A stretch of 64,000 bases of DNA from Lucinisca nassula (GCA_963580285.1 OY757014.1:20500088-20564087), one strand, 5' to 3'; shown: positions 22,375 through 34,450, counted from the stretch's first letter. Program-made: numbers and translations. Notes: generated by a model not told the origin, from the letters alone.

Positions 22375-22770
22375 AAGCTGAATTTTTAAGTTTTTCAAAG
22401 GGACATAACTCAGAGTATTGAAGCTCCAGTTATGTAACATGCCATGAAATTGTGTAATAATAATGTGACTATATATTTAAAGTTTGAAGTTGATACGTTT
22501 GACGGTTTGTAAGTTATTAAGACAAAAACTTGAAAAAATGTGGACATTTTTTAGTCTTTCAAAGGGCCTTAAGTCTGAGATTATTGTAGCTAGAGTTACG
22601 TAACCTACCATGAAATTGTGTAATGATATTGTGACCTCATATTTGAAATTTGACGTTGGTGTGTTTGACGGTTTGTAAGTTATTAAGATAAAAACGTAAA
22701 ACAATGTGGACAGACATACAGACAGACAGGCGGACGGACGGACGGACAGACGGACAGACAGGGTCATTAC
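22375..22770 (+). repeat. Fragment of the tandem bivalve repeat also found at 2085-6633
   Basis: Shares TTTTCAAAGGGACATAACTC, GCCATGAAATTGTGTAAT and the terminal (GGACAGAC)n run. Frames at 22477-22782 (minus) and 22706-22951 (plus) are translations of this simple sequence. Confidence 0.6.
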
Positions 22771-22882
22771 AGGGTCAAACAAGAAACAAACTAATTTTCA
22801 TCTCTTGCCATTTCGCAATCATCGAAAAATCATAATGCAATATGCATTCGTTCCTCTCATTGGCATATATCTCTGTCTTTTT

Positions 22883-23100
22883 AGCTCACCTGAGCACAAC
22901 GTACTCAAGGTGAGCTTTTGTGATCACCCTTTCTCAGTCGTACGTCCGTAGTTCGTCGCCAACTGTTTTGTTGTTCACCCTCTAGAAGGTATAGTTTTGT
23001 TTCAATCTTCATGAAACTTGCTCAGAATATTTACCCCTATTATAGTCCGGGATTTGAGACCAGATTTCGAAAAATTTAATGCACCCAAAATTCTCACGCT
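22883..23100 (-). mobile_element. End hairpin of a pearl/HINE-like element
   Basis: The hairpin AGCTCACCTGAG...CTCAAGGTGAGCT at 22883-22916 is followed by the typical TTTTGTGATCACCC continuation. Core sequence fades after about 23100 and no second end is assigned. Confidence 0.55.
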
Positions 23101-24604
23101 TTATTTGTGCCGTTTCATTGAGATAGAAGCCTAACCTATATGACATGTGATTATTTAGCAAATCTGGTGGGGAAAAGGGGTTGAAAATTCTATGAGTTTA
23201 CACCCACCCCCATGCGGATGGTATAGTTGGATTGAGTTTAGTTATGTGTAGCTTGCGCTTACAGATGAATGTTGATTGATTGCATCAGCCAAAATATTTG
23301 TCAATACTCGAAGACACCAAAATTCATGATATGACGTAATTACATCCGGTGTTACCATAAATTTTGACCTCTGAAATTTGACCCCCAAAATTTGGTAAAT
23401 TTTACACTATTTTCGCGCTAAATAATTTTTAGTACTTTTTGGAACAATTTCTTTTTCGTCAGTATGAAGAACGGTTATTTTTGCACGTGCATGTGAAACT
23501 TGATGACTCTGTTTCAATCCGGGCATGAACAAGGGACTCCGATACCTATGTACCATTTTACCACTTTTTCCCGTTGTGTCACAGATCGTGATAAAAAATT
23601 ATATTAAAACCAACATACACTAAATTATTTTACTGGCTGGACCGATAGATATATTTTTGAAAAGTTACTGATGGCCATTTCCTTCCGGTTTATATTTAGT
23701 GAGGGGAATATACATCACCAAGCATATTTGTCAGCGGGTGAACTGGCAAGTGATTCTCTAAACTGGTGACTTGAAACAATCAACATTTAATGAATACATT
23801 GTATATTTCAAGAATCATTATCCAAAGTTTCCGGCTTGTGCTGAAGGCTCCCCAAGTAACATCGACATTATTGTATTTTAAACACGTAAATGTTACTGGC
23901 CACTTGAAATCTTACTGGGTACCTTATTTTCTGTTAAGTCGCACGACTAAAAATAAATTGTACTCGAGGTTTAATGTAACGTAAAGCCATCCCTTAAACA
24001 TTCTTCTATCTTCCCTTTTCCCAGAGTTGTGGTATAACCTGTAAACGTGCATCTTAAGATGTCACCTGCACTTACTTTCTACCATTTTGTTGGGCAACCT
24101 GCCTACGATAGCCTTGTCCCTCTATTCACCATTAGCTCTTAATCGTCCTGTGTCTCTTGTCACACACTGATTAATCTTTTCTTCATCTCCTTTATTACTA
24201 CTTCTTTTTTCTGACATTTGTCCCATATATTGATTGTTTTGGGTTTAAAGGCACGTCATCCCTTGTTGGTCATTTTTGTCCTCTCTCCAGAGAAAGGAGG
24301 AAAAGCGACAGAAGAGATATTTGAGCAGATGAAAATAAGGGGCAGAGGAGAAATGGGAAAATGGAAAAGCAGAAACAGAAGAAATAACACCCCCCCCTCT
24401 ACCCTTAGCTGCTGGAAGAACAACAGGTCTTGTCCAGTTGTAAGCCACTATCAGTTGGACGCCCTATTGACGCAAGATACACGTCACCTTTGCCTCACCC
24501 AACCACCCCAATTGTCTCATATAGATTGGCCATAAAGGCCGTCTATGACAAGCCGTCCGGAGTTATTACGTTTGAAAAACAGAGTGTATGCAATGGTCAG
24601 GAAT
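23100..24604. other. Unassigned stretch
   Basis: Frames at 23790-23984, 24218-24535 and 24430-24648 have no recognised motif and overlap frames on the other strand. No splice structure or repeat boundary is convincing. Confidence 0.35.
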
Positions 24605-25010
24605 CTATACAAAATATTTCGCACCTCCCATTCAAGACACCAAAATGAAAACGCCATGGATGGAAAGCCAGAATGACAGTTATCTCCCCACATGACCGAA
24701 CGACTATCCAAAATAAAAAAAAGCATTAGCAATACATACATCTTAAGGACTAACTATGAAAATAATAAAACACAAAAAGGATCGACGACGGAGTCAGTAA
24801 GAAGTTTTACGGGGGCCGAGGTTGGGTTGGACACTTTAATAGATTTTAGATGGTCACACTACTCGCCCTTGATTATCTTGGTTAAAACCGATACATTGTT
24901 CACTCTACATGATGGAGTTCTAGCTCATCAGTGCAGCATATCCGACAACAGAAAACCAAAGGACTAAAGAGATGAAACAACGATGAGGACCCGACTGGCG
25001 GAAATGCGTT
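24605..25010 (-). mobile_element. Old PLE 3'-tail copy
   Basis: Minus orientation; GGAAAGCCAGAATGACAGTTA, CTATCCAAAATAAAA and GATGAAACAACGATGAGGA align in order with the tail of copy B (29.0-29.5 kb) and with 34618-34965, but with many substitutions. It is the most diverged tail in the window. Confidence 0.6.
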
Positions 25011-26780
25011 CGTACATATGAAAGGAACTAGGCGGGCGGGTTTAATTTACTTGAGGTTGAAACTTAATATGTCATATATATTGAACAGTGAACAGGGACG
25101 ATGTTTGGCATAATAAATGTTGCGATTCCTACGTAAATCAAGCTTCTTCTCTTCACCTTTGTCAAGAAGGGTGGGAACATCGGGTTCAACACCCACCCTC
25201 GACTGAACTTTTCTGCATCTTCATGTAACTTGGTGACCTCAATTTGCGCATGTTTGCCAAAAGATCGACCAAAACCAGAGTCATTCAATCAGCAAATAAG
25301 CTGGAGTATATCAAATCCGCAGCTGGAGCATAAGATGCTGATATTTAAATTTAGTAGAGTATCTTTTTTTTTTTTGCAGCAAATTAATGTTAAAAACCAA
25401 AAAATAAACCTCTAAAACATTTATGTAAAATCGTTCCACCAAATACTGTGTAATGTTTCTTTTTTGTTCGCAGTAAAATTTCGCACACCTTCAGTCAAAA
25501 GGAGGCTTGTTGTTCAGAGGCGTAAACTCATAAAACACGACTTTCCTTCAAATATGAAATACTGAACAAAAATCTGCCAACCCTTTGAAAAAACAAAACT
25601 GAAATAGGGCCGCACTGTTATCTTCATTGAACATTGTCGTCTTTCAGAGGTATTGTTGTCATGGTAACTTCATACCAAACTACCACTGGTCAGCAATTAA
25701 TTGTTTATGAAGCTAAGCAACAAAAGATAACCAAATAAGCGCAATCAGTAAAGCTTGCCATCAAGTTTACGCGACTTTTCCTTGAACACAAAATTGTAAA
25801 CAAGCGGCCGATGGGAAACTACGCTCACCAGAGCTCAAGTGGGCATAAATCCCCCCCCCCACACACACACACCCGTGGTGGCCATTTATTTTAACAGACC
25901 ATAATGGTTTAGTAGAGGCCAATCCCAGGATCATTGATGTCAAATTATTTTGAAATCAACCATTGTTTTCTTTTGTTGCCGTCGCATACATTATAGTCAG
26001 CTTTGAACCATCTTAGAGTCCAAAATGCTGCATACCAAGGTATTGTATTTCTTGAGATGCAGAATTTAAAATCACTTCTGGCCGTTTATTGGTGTGACGA
26101 TCACACAGATCCCTCTAACAAACTTGGATTTCTCCACCACACTGATGCAGTATATGTAATTTGGTATCAGTTAGCCCAGTAGTTTTAGAAAAATTAAAAA
26201 CTATTTAATCTTATGGCCCCATGATCATTAAGCTGATTGCAAATATCAACTATGATGTCATAAGCTGCAACAGAACCAGAAAACCCTGTCTTTTCCATAC
26301 AAAATCCTAAGTGACCGAATGTGACCTTGACGTAAGAAAGGTCAAGGTCAACGAAATGTCATCATTTGAACAAAATCGATAGGGCCCGGGTCCCTTATAT
26401 TGTATACCAAGTTTCAAGATCATCGGTCGATTGGTTCCTGAGAAGGCGATTTTCAAAGGTTTTCACCATGTATGGGCATGGCGGACATTTTGGTCATGTG
26501 ACCCAGATATTCAGAACATATGTTTGTTCTCCCACCCCATGACGGCTTCACATATAATTTGGTTCTATTTTGGCCTTGTAGATTCAGAGGAGATGTCGTT
26601 TGGAATTGTTTGGGTGCTTAAATGAGAAAAGAGGGTAGGAACGTTTATCTCCCCTTTTTATGTCTATTTCCCCACTTTTTTGATTTTCTAACTCCATTTT
26701 CAAGATGCTGAGAGACCTCTAAATAAATTCGTATCGTAGTTAAGTGTGAGAAAGAAAGGTGCATTAAACTCCTTAAATAC
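25011..26780. other. Unassigned stretch; exon-like frame on the minus strand at 25064-25288
   Basis: The minus-strand frame has balanced composition (…KLHEDAEKFSRGWVLNP…) and runs into AAAG/GTGAAG, a possible splice donor near 25160. I do not recognise the protein. The segment 26275-26640 carries GTGACCTTGACG and GTCAAGGTCAACG words typical of bivalve dispersed repeats. A C-run plus (CA)n lies near 25851. Nothing else. Confidence 0.2.
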
Positions 26781-28762
26781 GCGTGCTACGAATTTCAAAT
26801 CCCCGACTATTAAATCTAGGAAAAGTGCGTTACTGGGTCATGTTGGGTCAAAAAGTAGGTCATCAGGTCAAATTAAAGGAAACCATTATTAACACTCTAG
26901 AGACCACAGTTTTGGTCCAAGTGTCCCCAAACATGCTCAGAATGATCATCTTTACAATATTTAGGTCAAATTCGAATATACGTCTTGTCGGGTTAAAAGG
27001 TAGGTCAGTAGGTCAAATCAAAGAAAATCCTTGTTAACACTATAGAGGCCACAGTTTTGGTCCAACCATATTCAAACTTGCTCAGAATGATCATCTTGAC
27101 AATATCTAGTTCAAATTCGAATATGGGTCTTGTCGGTTCAAACAGCAAGTCAGTAGGTCAAATCATAGATAATCCTCGATGACACTCTAGAGGCCACAGT
27201 TTTGATCCAATCATCCTCAACCGTGCTCAGAATGATCATCTTGACAATATGTAGGTCAAGTTCGAATATGGGTCCTGTTGGGTCAAAAAGTAGATCAAGT
27301 TCAAATCAAAGAAAATCCTTGTTAACACTCTAGATGCCACATTTTCGGTTCAATCACCATCAAACTTGCTCAGAATGATTATCTCTACAACATCTAAGTG
27401 AAGTTAGAATTTGGATCATGTGGAGACAAAAAGTAGGTCAGTAGGTCAAAACATAGAAAAACATTGTTTACAATCTAGAGACCGCAATGGTAGTCTGATT
27501 ATCATCAAACTTGCTCCGAATGATCTTGACAATATCTAGATCACGTTCAAATATGGGTCATTTGGGGTCAAAAAGAAGGTCAGTAGGTTAAATCATAGAA
27601 AAACCTTGTTAACACTCTAGAGACCATAGTTTTAGTCCAATCATCATCAAACTTGCTCAGAATCGTCCTCTTTCGGTAATACCTTGGTCAGGAGAGGTAT
27701 TTTATGAATATAGTGGTACCTTTTACAAAGGGCCACCCCCTTCCCCCGCCCTTACTCCCTTTGTCACCATTATTAGTTACACTGAGCGTGTTCATCTCCG
27801 TCTGGTGGACTTGGACCTGACCTCAGTGTCCACAAGGTGTCCAGATAGTGACATACAAGTCAGCTCTGTATTGTCAAATGGCTGGATACCCCCTCCCCTC
27901 TCGTCACTATAAGTCATAGTTAGTTAGTTTGAGTCCATTTATCTCCTGTCTGGTGTACTTGGACCTAACCCTCAATGTCCACAAGGTGCCCAGATAGTGA
28001 CATACAAGTCAGCTCTGTTATGTCAAAGGGGTTGATACCATCCCACCCCTCCTTGTCACTATAAGTCATTATTTTTTATTAGACTGGGCCCATTCATCTC
28101 CGTCTGCTGCACTAGGACCTGACGCTCAATGTCCACAAGGTGCCCAGATAGTGACATACAAGTCAGCTCTGTATTGTCAAAGGAATGCATACCATTCCCA
28201 CCTTGTCACCATGAGTCATTGTTAGTTAGTTAGACTGAACCCATTCATCCCGGTCTGGTGCACTAGGACCTGACCCTCAACGTTCACAAGGTGCCAAGAC
28301 AGTGACATAAAAGTCAGCTCTGTATTGTCAAAGGGATGGGTCCACTCCCCACCCCCCACCCCCCTTGTCACCATGAGTCATTGTTAGTTAGTCAGACTGA
28401 GCCCATTCATCTCTGTCTGGTGCACTAGGACCTGACCCTAAATGTCCACAAGGTGCCCAGATAGTGACATACAAGTCGGCGTTGTATTGTCAAAAGGAAC
28501 TTTTGAATGGCTTCTTCCTAAAAAAAGAAAACACTTTTGAAGGAATGTTCCATGAGTGACACTCTGACAATTTTCCACTGACCGTGATAGCCACCAGAAA
28601 AAAAAATGTATAACACTTAAAAAGACTTAAGTTCCTAAATAGCTAGATTGATTTTGAAATGTTCCTTGAGTCAGTGTCAGTCGAAATTGATCTTACCCTC
28701 CACCCCACCTTATATTACCTACCATAAGGATCAGGTGAGCAATCCAGGGCCATCATGGCTTG
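26780..28762 (-). mobile_element. Pearl/HINE-like element with two tandem cores (inverse orientation)
   Basis: The left terminus is at 28762 on the minus strand and matches the start of the 13106-16075 element (GCCATGATGGCCCTGGAT, then GCTCACCTGATCC). One core (27700-28490) has five ~155-bp units marked by AGATAGTGACATACAAGTCA (27841, 27990, 28144, 28294, 28457). The other core (about 26810-27700) consists of inverse core-B units of ~143 bp. The far end is not identifiable, so the element is probably truncated. Confidence 0.65.
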
Positions 28763-28799
28763 TTATTGTTATACAAAATATGTCATTCCTGAAGCCAGG

Positions 28800-29021
28800 A
28801 ATGAGACTAAACATTACGAAAACACAACATGAGACATGGTGATTTTTCCATGGCTTAAAAACAGTATTTTTTTGCGTGTGTTGTTTTATTTGTTTTGCTT
28901 TTGTTTCTGCATCAAACAGATTGTTGGTGCTCGTTTATACCGCCTCAATGAGGTAGTTCTAACGAGTACCCACACTATATAATTTTGAGCTTAACTTAGG
29001 AAAAATAGTGTTTACCCCAAT
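28800..29021. repeat. Palindromic MITE (GTTCTAACGAG family), cut by PLE copy B
   Basis: The terminal ACGAAAACACAACA and the core TCGTTTATACCGCCTCAATG / AGTTCTAACGAG are present. The copy stops at 29021, where the 3' end of PLE copy B begins. Confidence 0.6.
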
Positions 29022-29544
29022 TATAAATAGAAGTGGAGGCAGTGATCAGGAATCGATAAAATTAATCCACAGCTCCCATCAGAGACACCAAAGGGAAAGA
29101 AACACAAACATTAAACAACCGACCCTAAATGAAACATCAATAGCGGAAAGCCAAAAAGGACAGTTACTTACCCACAAAAAATGGCCAAAAGGCTATCCAA
29201 AATAAAATAATATAAGCGACACAAAAACCCAAAGACAAACCATAACAAAAATAATCCGCGACAGAAGAACCGCCTTGGAACGGCCAGCGGAAACAAATTC
29301 AACATGGGTGGGGGTGCTTAAATCGATTTTACGTGGCCACAATCCTCGCCCTTACTTCCGTCAGGAGTAAGACAAATAATTTGTTCAGTCCGCATAAAGG
29401 CCTCCTAACTCATCAGTGCAACATATCCGTGAACACAAGAATCAAACAACCTCAGAGATGAAACAACGGTGAGGATTCGACAGCAAGAAACCACTGAAAT
29501 GCTGGAGCAAAAGAAAACCAACAGTTAGACCCCAATGGGCCCGA

Positions 29545-29615
29545 CCAGAGACAGAACATCAGGTACCAACCAACATAATCCTTTACACTGGAACCGTCAT
29601 AGAATCTGAAGCCTC
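29545..29615 (-). promoter_or_regulatory. SECIS-like hairpin in PLE copy B
   Basis: On the minus strand: ATGA (29597-29600), then CGGTTCCAGTGT, then AAA, then the second arm GTTGGTACC and TGAT (29558-29561). The spacing from ATGA to AA is 12 nt. The arm pairs over about nine positions with one mismatch and a wobble. The hairpin overlaps the TAA stop codon. The same core is present in copies E and F. Confidence 0.45.
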
Positions 29616-30240
29616 ACCCACCGGCGTGCAATTAAAGAGGGAAGCAAAGTTGTCAACCGTGATTGGGTTAACTACCATGCATGCAGTCTGTCGTATAACA
29701 TGTATGTTGTACTCAATCTTTTTATATCGAAGCATGATTTTACGAAATTGGGTACTGAAGTCATTGCGGTTATATATTTTTTCTGAATTTATATACTAAG
29801 TCACTATAAAATTCGGGTTCCGATAGACCTTGTTGCCGAAGATATTTAAGTCCAATATTGAATTTTGAAATTAAATCAGAGTGACGTCTATAAAACTTTG
29901 AAATGGCTTTGCGTAGTTTATGGTACCGGTAACCCTGATTCAGAAGTTTAGCCGTTAACAATTTATTACGAGTGTTGAAGTCCGTGACATGACTACAAAC
30001 TCTGGCAAATCGAATTAATTGTGCAATATAAACGCCATAGTATGGCGCACGAGGATCATCACCATCCAAAAAGTAACATTTACAATCTCAAAATCAAAAT
30101 CATCCCGTTTTTCATAAAGTTTGCAAGAAACAAACCCATTTTCAATAGATAGATATAAATACAAAACGGGACCTCGGTATCAGAAGAGTTTGCTTTATTT
30201 AACTGAAGTTCTGTGGGGTAAATTTGACTGATCAACCATC
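29583..30240 (-). pseudogene. PLE reverse transcriptase, C-terminal portion
   Basis: The frame 29770-30069 (99 residues) reads from MDGDDPRAPYYGVYIAQLIR through FARVCSHVTDFNTRN and AKLLNQGYRYHKLR to LSEPEFYSDLVYKF. Upstream on the minus strand, ICQIYP-type sequence to about 30240 joins it in other frames. Downstream it continues to ASDSMTVPV and the stop at 29583. This is the thumb/C-terminal region of a PLE reverse transcriptase. The ATG at 30069 is internal. No catalytic motif remains. Confidence 0.8.
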
Positions 30241-30268
30241 GAAATAGGTATTATCAACATTTAATAAA

Positions 30269-30965
30269 TAAAATCCATTTCCTCTATATAAAATGGGGGT
30301 ATAGAGTTTTCTGATTTTACGGACCTGTGAACGTGATGAGTTTGGTACACAACGTAAGTCCATGAAGTTACATGACTTACGAAGTCCACTGAATTATCAC
30401 CCGGGTAAACGTCATTTATCTTAATAAAATAGGGTTTACACATGCGTATAATATTTTATTTCACTCATTTTGCTTCAAAACACTGGCAATGTCACACTGA
30501 AATGTTACTAACAAGCAATTGCAATTATGTCTGTTATCCCCCAGAAAAAAACAACAACCATATAACGAGCTGAAATCCGAAAATCCTACGAAAGGAAATG
30601 AAAAGATAGATGTTTTATTGTTTGAATCAATCAAGTGGAAATGTAATTCATTTAGCTATGAATAATTAACAACGACTGGTGCACAATGTTAGCACATGGA
30701 GAAATCTTGGATCGTAAAAGTAAAAGTACATGTAGTAATGATGGACAGAACAAATAAGCGAAGACTGGAGAGAATTTCAGTTTGATCTATCCATATAAAA
30801 TAATAATCCAATAACATTTCGAAATACAAAGTAATGAGTTTTGATATTTAATTTATTCACATGTAAAGTAAACGTTCAACCCAAATCGCAATATACAATC
30901 GAACGACAATAGCTCGAACACCTTTTGGGTCATTAAATTATTTTCGAGATAGTCCGCACCATTGA
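30269..30965. other. Unassigned AT-rich stretch
   Basis: The minus-strand frame at 30261-30443 abuts the PLE end and is not recognised. Nothing else is visible. Confidence 0.3.
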
Positions 30966-31365
30966 GTGTACAGCATTACGAAAACATGCCTTCACAAAAA
31001 CATTGTTGAATTTTCCGCCAAAAACGAAATTTTAAGATGAAAAATTGTTATATGTTCCTTATTTCGGTTCAAATTATAGAATAGGGTATACGTTAGAGCC
31101 GTCTCATTGAGGCGGTTCTAACGAGTACCGCAATCGACATTTTAGAGCCGGAATAATAAAAATAAGATTTACTGGTGTAAGACTCCACTTTGGCTATGTA
31201 AAAGTGGAGTTAAAGGGGGTCAGTATTATATTGGCGTGTTTTCCTGATGATTATCACAACAGTACAGGGGACACTATGATGGAATTATTTCTGTCGTCTT
31301 GAAAAAGGCATGTTATGCTTACTCATTAGAATTGCCCCATAAAGGCGATTCTAATGAGATGAAAA
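30966..31365. repeat. Palindromic MITE (GTTCTAACGAG family)
   Basis: Starts ATTACGAAAACATGCCTTCAC and ends near ATATTGGCGTGTTTTCCTGAT at about 31258. The central palindrome GTTAGAGCCGTCTCATTG/AGGCGGTTCTAACGAG lies at 31085-31130. A further small inverted pair (AGAATTGCCCC/GGCGATTCT) follows at 31326-31357. Confidence 0.7.
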
Positions 31366-31409
31366 ACAATAAACCTGTTCAATATATAATAAGATAACAT
31401 CACTGTTAA

Positions 31410-31905
31410 TTATCCTAAATTACCATTATTTGCAGCAATGAGAGGAGGTCTCTTGGGCCGCCAGAGCGAGTTCGAATTATTCATGGTAAACGGGTAATCG
31501 GTATTCGAGCCATCGATGTTACACTGAAGAATGAAAATCTGAAACATTTCTTTTGAGCAAATGTATGGAACTCCTGTCGCATTCAGTTCCTCGATCCCAT
31601 GCAAACTCACGCTGTTTATTTGTTGACCTTCTTGTTCTAAATAAAAAGCACACCTGCGTTCCACCAACATTCACAACCCAAAGAGCGTGGATAGACCTTC
31701 GTCGATGATTGAAGGTGTGGTATTGTCTGTAAAAGTACTGTTCCGTGTTGGTCCATAAATCGTATTGTTTCAGATAAGTATCCTTGTCCACAAAAAGAAG
31801 AAAAACAAGTGATATCGAAGTGTCGAAATTAAAGCTGTCGTACGTCGTTTTTGGCAAAGTCTCGAGTAAATCCTTAATCTTATTCAGAGTTTGTGCAAAA
31901 TTCAT
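31410..31905 (-). pseudogene. Unrecognised minus-strand coding-like segment in two frames
   Basis: A 128-residue frame starts at 31905 (MNFAQTLNKIKDLLETLPK…) and is overlapped by an 86-residue frame in a second reading frame (…SVSLHGIEELNATGVPYIC…) ending at 31410. Composition on both sides is protein-like, the region is not part of any repeat I can identify, and the switch occurs near 31660. The two frames may be one protein broken by a frameshift, or two exons. I do not recognise the family and give no function. Confidence 0.3.
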
Positions 31906-32181
31906 AAAATGAACTAAAAGGACGCATGCACGTGCGATAAAGTGCTTTCAGTCTAAGACACTTGGTCACTGTTTGTTTAGCAGATAACAGAGGAAATTTT
32001 ATTGTTCGAATGGAATGACATCACAATGCCCTTAATTGAAATTTTGGAGACAATTATTTCAACATAAAAGTTCAGACCGTTGATTTTGTACAGCGTCAGC
32101 AATAATTATCTTTCATTTATGTGTAAACTTTTTATAGAATGTAACATATGTCTTTTTCATATCTTTCTTTCCTTTTAAAAA

Positions 32182-32303
32182 TTATGTCATTAATGGCCGA
32201 GGATTTTTATCAATGAGTTTGTCTAATATTTCATAGAAGTCTCCATTGTCAGAACATATAACCGGACCAGCAGCGAATACGCCTTCCTCTTTGCCAGTTT
32301 GAC
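32182..32303 (-). CDS. Possible terminal exon of an unknown host gene
   Basis: On the minus strand an acceptor (ATGTTTTAG) is followed by GT and then about 39 open codons ending RPLMT and TAA at 32182. The peptide contains GVFAAGPVICSDNGDF and a charged helical end. The sequence belongs to no repeat seen here. A similar exon with the same phase and a matching GPV-x-CS block lies at 36603-36664, which raises the chance that it is real. The protein family is unknown to me. Confidence 0.3.
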
Positions 32304-32579
32304 CTAAAACATATTTTGAAAAGCTAAGACTTCATTCCAAAGAATTGATACCATGCCATTAACGTGTTTATTGCTGAATTTACAGTTTGATATTTGAAGG
32401 GGTACTGAGGCATTTAATTGTGTAACTTGATGTTTTCATATATTGGATAAAAATTTTGGAATGCATATGAAAGGGTTTCAATGCCAGAGCATACACGCAC
32501 TAGACTTATCAGCAGTGTTTGATCAGGCAATATAAAGATCAGCCTGTGAATCAAGCAAGTTGGTATATACATTTTCTTC

Positions 32580-32850
32580 CGTCACGAATACACGCCTATA
32601 TAATTCTGACCTTCTTGAACCCCTTGTTTATGGAGCAAAACTGGGGTTAACAGGGGTAAACGTTATTTTCGTATTTCTGCTCTAAAATATACAGTGTGGG
32701 TACATGTTAGAATCGAGGAGGTATTAACGTGTACCTGCGGTCTATATTTAGAGCAGAAATAAGACAAGTATGACATTTTTCATCTGAAAAACTTTCGTGA
32801 GGTAAAATGTACAGTTTATTTGAATTGGCTTAGAAAACACATGCAAATAG
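32580..32850. repeat. Palindromic MITE (GTTCTAACGAG family), well-preserved ends
   Basis: Starts TCACGAATACACGCCTATAT and ends TTGGCTTAGAAAACAC. The core has TTTCTGCTCTAAAATATA facing TATATTTAGAGCAGAAATA. It is one of the best copies for defining the family's ends. Confidence 0.7.
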
Positions 32851-33689
32851 TGTTAATTTTGATCGGACTGTGTGTATGCTAAGGCAGTAGTTAGTCTTCG
32901 CTGATAGACCAGCATTTTTCTGCTCAGGCTCATATATTTTGATATATTTTGAACATATCAAGCAAGATAGAATACTTACGCAGGATATATTGAACTTGCG
33001 TAGAAATATAATTGAGAAAAAAGTATCTCGTTTTGTATGCTATCTTCGAAAGAAATTAAATATGGTTATCTCTCCATGAAGATTGATTTACCGAAAACAA
33101 GTATTTAAACTCTTTCCTGACACTGATTAAACGTCATGCGAAAAGAACAGGTTTAAAAATAAATAAGGGTGGTATACATGCATTGTGTGCATACAAGTAA
33201 ACTACATTTCTATTTTGCTGTGCTGCGGAGTACTTTCATGCAAATCCAGAGCAAACCACAGGCCCAAGGTAAAATATACCATACTCTTCGGGGGCACCTG
33301 TTTATAGAGGAGCAAAACAATTAGGTCATCGTAAAGCTATAATGCAAACGTTTCGTTAGTGTTGGCAAGCTATGATCCTATATTGAAAGAATAAAAAATA
33401 TAAAAAACAACAACAACAGAAGTTCCGTTTTTTGTCCTTTGAAAATGTGATTTAGGATGTATTTACTCTCTCTGTAAATCCATATGTCATAGTTTATTGT
33501 ATATTGTTCGGATATAAGCATGTTTGTAAGTTAACCCTGTACACATGCATCTGTGCTGACTTAAATGTCGTATTTTTCTTTTCGTTTAATTTGAGTCCGA
33601 GTGGCTTCATTACGTTATCAAAACTTCACGCGTGCTAAACCTAGCTGAGATGGCTAAACTTGTATATTTTGTATACGTAATAAATGAAT
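32851..33689. other. Unassigned AT-rich stretch
   Basis: No gene, repeat end or splice structure recognised. Confidence 0.3.
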
Positions 33690-34070
33690 CTTAAGTACAA
33701 TTCAAAATCCAGCAATATGAAAAAGACACATTTTGGCAAAGACGCAATAACCAAATTATGAATGTATTTGACTTAAACTTAATTATGGTTGCTTCAAATG
33801 CATAGAGTGTGGGCCATGTTTGCTGATGTTGGCTCGGTGGGGGACGCCTATAAGTCCTGGGGTAGGCTTCTCTTGCCTGATGCCTCCAGTTACCCTGTCT
33901 CATGAGCTCCGTCGGTCGGTGTGTGCTTGGAGGTGGATGTGCTGTGTTTTTGCCGGGTCTTGTCCATCATCTGTTTCGGTTTCAGAACTTTGGGGTTGAG
34001 ACATACTGATGAAGATTTAATATCAGAAAGGCCTCTGTGTCACTAAATTTGGTATAGTTACGCCTTAAAT
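33690..34070 (-). mobile_element. Hammerhead-bearing repeat, family 2
   Basis: The sequence matches 63270-63540 and 63845-64000 (inverse). Shared blocks are AACTATACCAAATTTAGTG, GAAACCGAAAC-GATGATGG and CGTCCCCCACCGAGCC. The hammerhead-like fold reads on the plus strand at 34000-34041, which is opposite to the direction in which a conserved open frame (SSETETDDGQDPA) reads. The frame is broken in this copy. See 63270-64000 for the tandem arrangement. Confidence 0.55.
34000..34041 (+). ncRNA. Hammerhead-like ribozyme, variant stem II
   Basis: Order: GACATA (stem I), CTGATGA, A-GAT-TTAAT-ATC-A (stem II), GAAA, GGCC (self-complementary stem III), TC, TGTGTC (stem I). Stem I pairs over 6 bp with one G-U. 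The closing pair of stem II, normally G-C, is A/A here, so activity is uncertain. The order, spacing and core bases otherwise match type I hammerheads. Confidence 0.5.
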
Positions 34071-34194
34071 ACAGCATAATATACAATAATACAATACTTT
34101 ACTGGATCTGACAGTAAGCCTTAGCTTGTCTAAAAATCATCTCCTGGAGAATAAGTTCTGAAGTTAGATTTATTTATTATTTATTAACATTGTG

Positions 34195-34450
34195 CCATGT
34201 TTAAAGGTTGCCGCTTTTGCGGCCGTAAAAAGTCTCCCTGTCCTGCATCATAGTGTAGTTTATATTTTCTTGTCCTTTTGGATCACTGATTCCATTGTTG
34301 AATTATGAAAATATTTGAGGGTCACTGATGAATAAAAATCAAAAATGAATTCCTTTAAGAGCAATGAAGCCTAATTGGCAGAAATTAGCTAGTTTGGCCC
34401 AGAAAATATGTACACTCCATATTGTCCAGTTCTGTGGTGTATTCCTTGTT
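34195..34450 (+). mobile_element. Retrozyme family 1 copy with an interrupted hammerhead
   Basis: Follows the plus-strand monomer from GCGGCCGTAAAAAGTCTCC through TTCCATTGTTGAATT to CCAGTTCTGTGGTGTATTCC. The ribozyme begins GGGTCACTGATGA at about 34318 but is split by a 37-bp insertion (34331-34367) before stem II. The rest (AGCCTAATTGGC, GAAA, TTAGCTAG, TT, TGGCCC) follows. The cleavage triplet is also mutated (C to T). Not functional. Confidence 0.65.
34331..34367. repeat. 37-bp micro-insertion, also present in a PLE at 59076-59112
   Basis: The sequence from AATAAAAATCAAAAATGA to TTTAAGAGCAATGA is found twice in the window with a single A/G difference, in unrelated hosts (a retrozyme and a PLE gene). 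In both cases it is absent from sister copies of the host element. It ends with ATGA repeated at the junction. Confidence 0.7.

Larger units (their letters stand above)
29022..30268 (-). mobile_element. Penelope-like element (Naiad type), copy B, 5'-truncated
   Basis: The 3' end is at about 29022 (complement of CCTCCACTTCTATTT). Reading on the minus strand from 30268, it begins inside the RT gene shortly after motif C, continues through the C-terminal RT domain to a TAA at 29583-29585, and then through the ~560-nt 3' untranslated tail. 5' truncation with a fixed 3' end is the signature of target-primed reverse transcription. The untranslated part contains the SECIS-like hairpin. Confidence 0.8.
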
